Assembly (NCBI GenBank): GCA_963511305.1
Contig: CAUPIJ010000036.1
Location: 1-14,752, forward strand
Direction of reading: 5' to 3'
DNA length: 14,752 bases
From: Propionimicrobium sp963511305
Lineage (GTDB): Bacteria > Actinomycetota > Actinomycetes > Propionibacteriales > Propionibacteriaceae
Positions 14,624 to 14,752 of this stretch are shown one piece after another. The notes under the pieces were generated by a model. That model had not been told where the DNA came from, searched no databases, and worked only from the letters and a program-made list of their open reading frames with translations. The translations under genes and the position numbers were made by a program. Numbering within the stretch: the first letter of the stretch is position 1; every line of letters begins with the position of its first letter.

Positions 14624-14752
14624 AACTACCTTTAACGTGGACGTCTCAACCTTAGGGTTTGACCGGCCCAACCTTGGACGCCCTTTTTTTGGTTTTGCGC
14701 GTGGGGGGGGATTAGGTGCAAAAAAAAGCGCGGCAGCGGGGGGGGGTTTGGG
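14624..14752. other. Non-coding tail with T-run and suspect homopolymers
   Basis: No gene is seen. A run of seven T (14684-14690) could end the operon transcript, but the sequence before it folds only into a weak stem (GGTT/AACC), not adjacent to the T-run. From 14703 on there are runs of eight G, eight A and nine G within about 45 bases, unlike the rest of the window. Confidence 0.5.

Noticed and set aside
1..14752. Telomere-like ends: CCCTAA twice at the start and a G-rich end
   Set aside because: Only two imperfect units at the start and homopolymers rather than repeats at the end, with no terminal inverted repeat of useful length; chance or an assembly edge is likelier than a linear replicon.

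Overview
The window reads as chromosomal sequence from a high-GC Gram-positive bacterium (Actinomycetota). An Actinomycetaceae-like or related host-associated genus is my best guess. The grounds are an LPXTG wall-anchored adhesin with a CnaB/SpaA domain, a CtpE-type P-type ATPase, membrane proteins with Gln/Pro/Gly-rich N-terminal tails, a lidless Hsp70 next to a rhomboid protease, and GTG starts. The assignment rests on family recognition only.

Layout. (1) 178-3828, minus strand: a 1216-residue sortase-anchored adhesin with its own ribosome binding site, a probable promoter and a long hairpin after the stop. (2) 3829-5018: no intact gene. It holds wreckage of a sugar-use locus: the first ~65 codons of a family 1 glycoside hydrolase carrying a nonsense mutation, fused at about 4427-4434 to the C-terminal half of an MFS transporter that has a frameshift and an internal deletion. 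(3) 5019-8131, plus strand: two tandem paralogues, each with a cytoplasmic Gln/Pro/Gly-rich tail, one membrane helix and a large outside domain. They share a 467-base stretch with no mismatch, flanked by diverged sequence, and end in different C-terminal domains. (4) 8296-9054: a TauE/SafE-type exporter, convergent with (5) 9076-11388, minus strand: a CtpE-like cation-transporting P-type ATPase. (6) 11436-14623, plus strand: a probable three-gene operon of a lidless Hsp70, a rhomboid protease and a lipoprotein.

Common theme. Most intact genes act at the cell envelope: wall adhesin, two anchored ectodomain proteins, exporter, cation pump, intramembrane protease and lipoprotein. The most unusual feature is the paralogue pair at 5019-8131, whose mosaic pattern points to recent gene conversion of the middle domain combined with independent divergence or replacement of the C-terminal domains. 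The last ~60 bases have several long homopolymers and look like an unreliable sequence end. I see no tRNA, rRNA, CRISPR array, insertion sequence or sortase gene.
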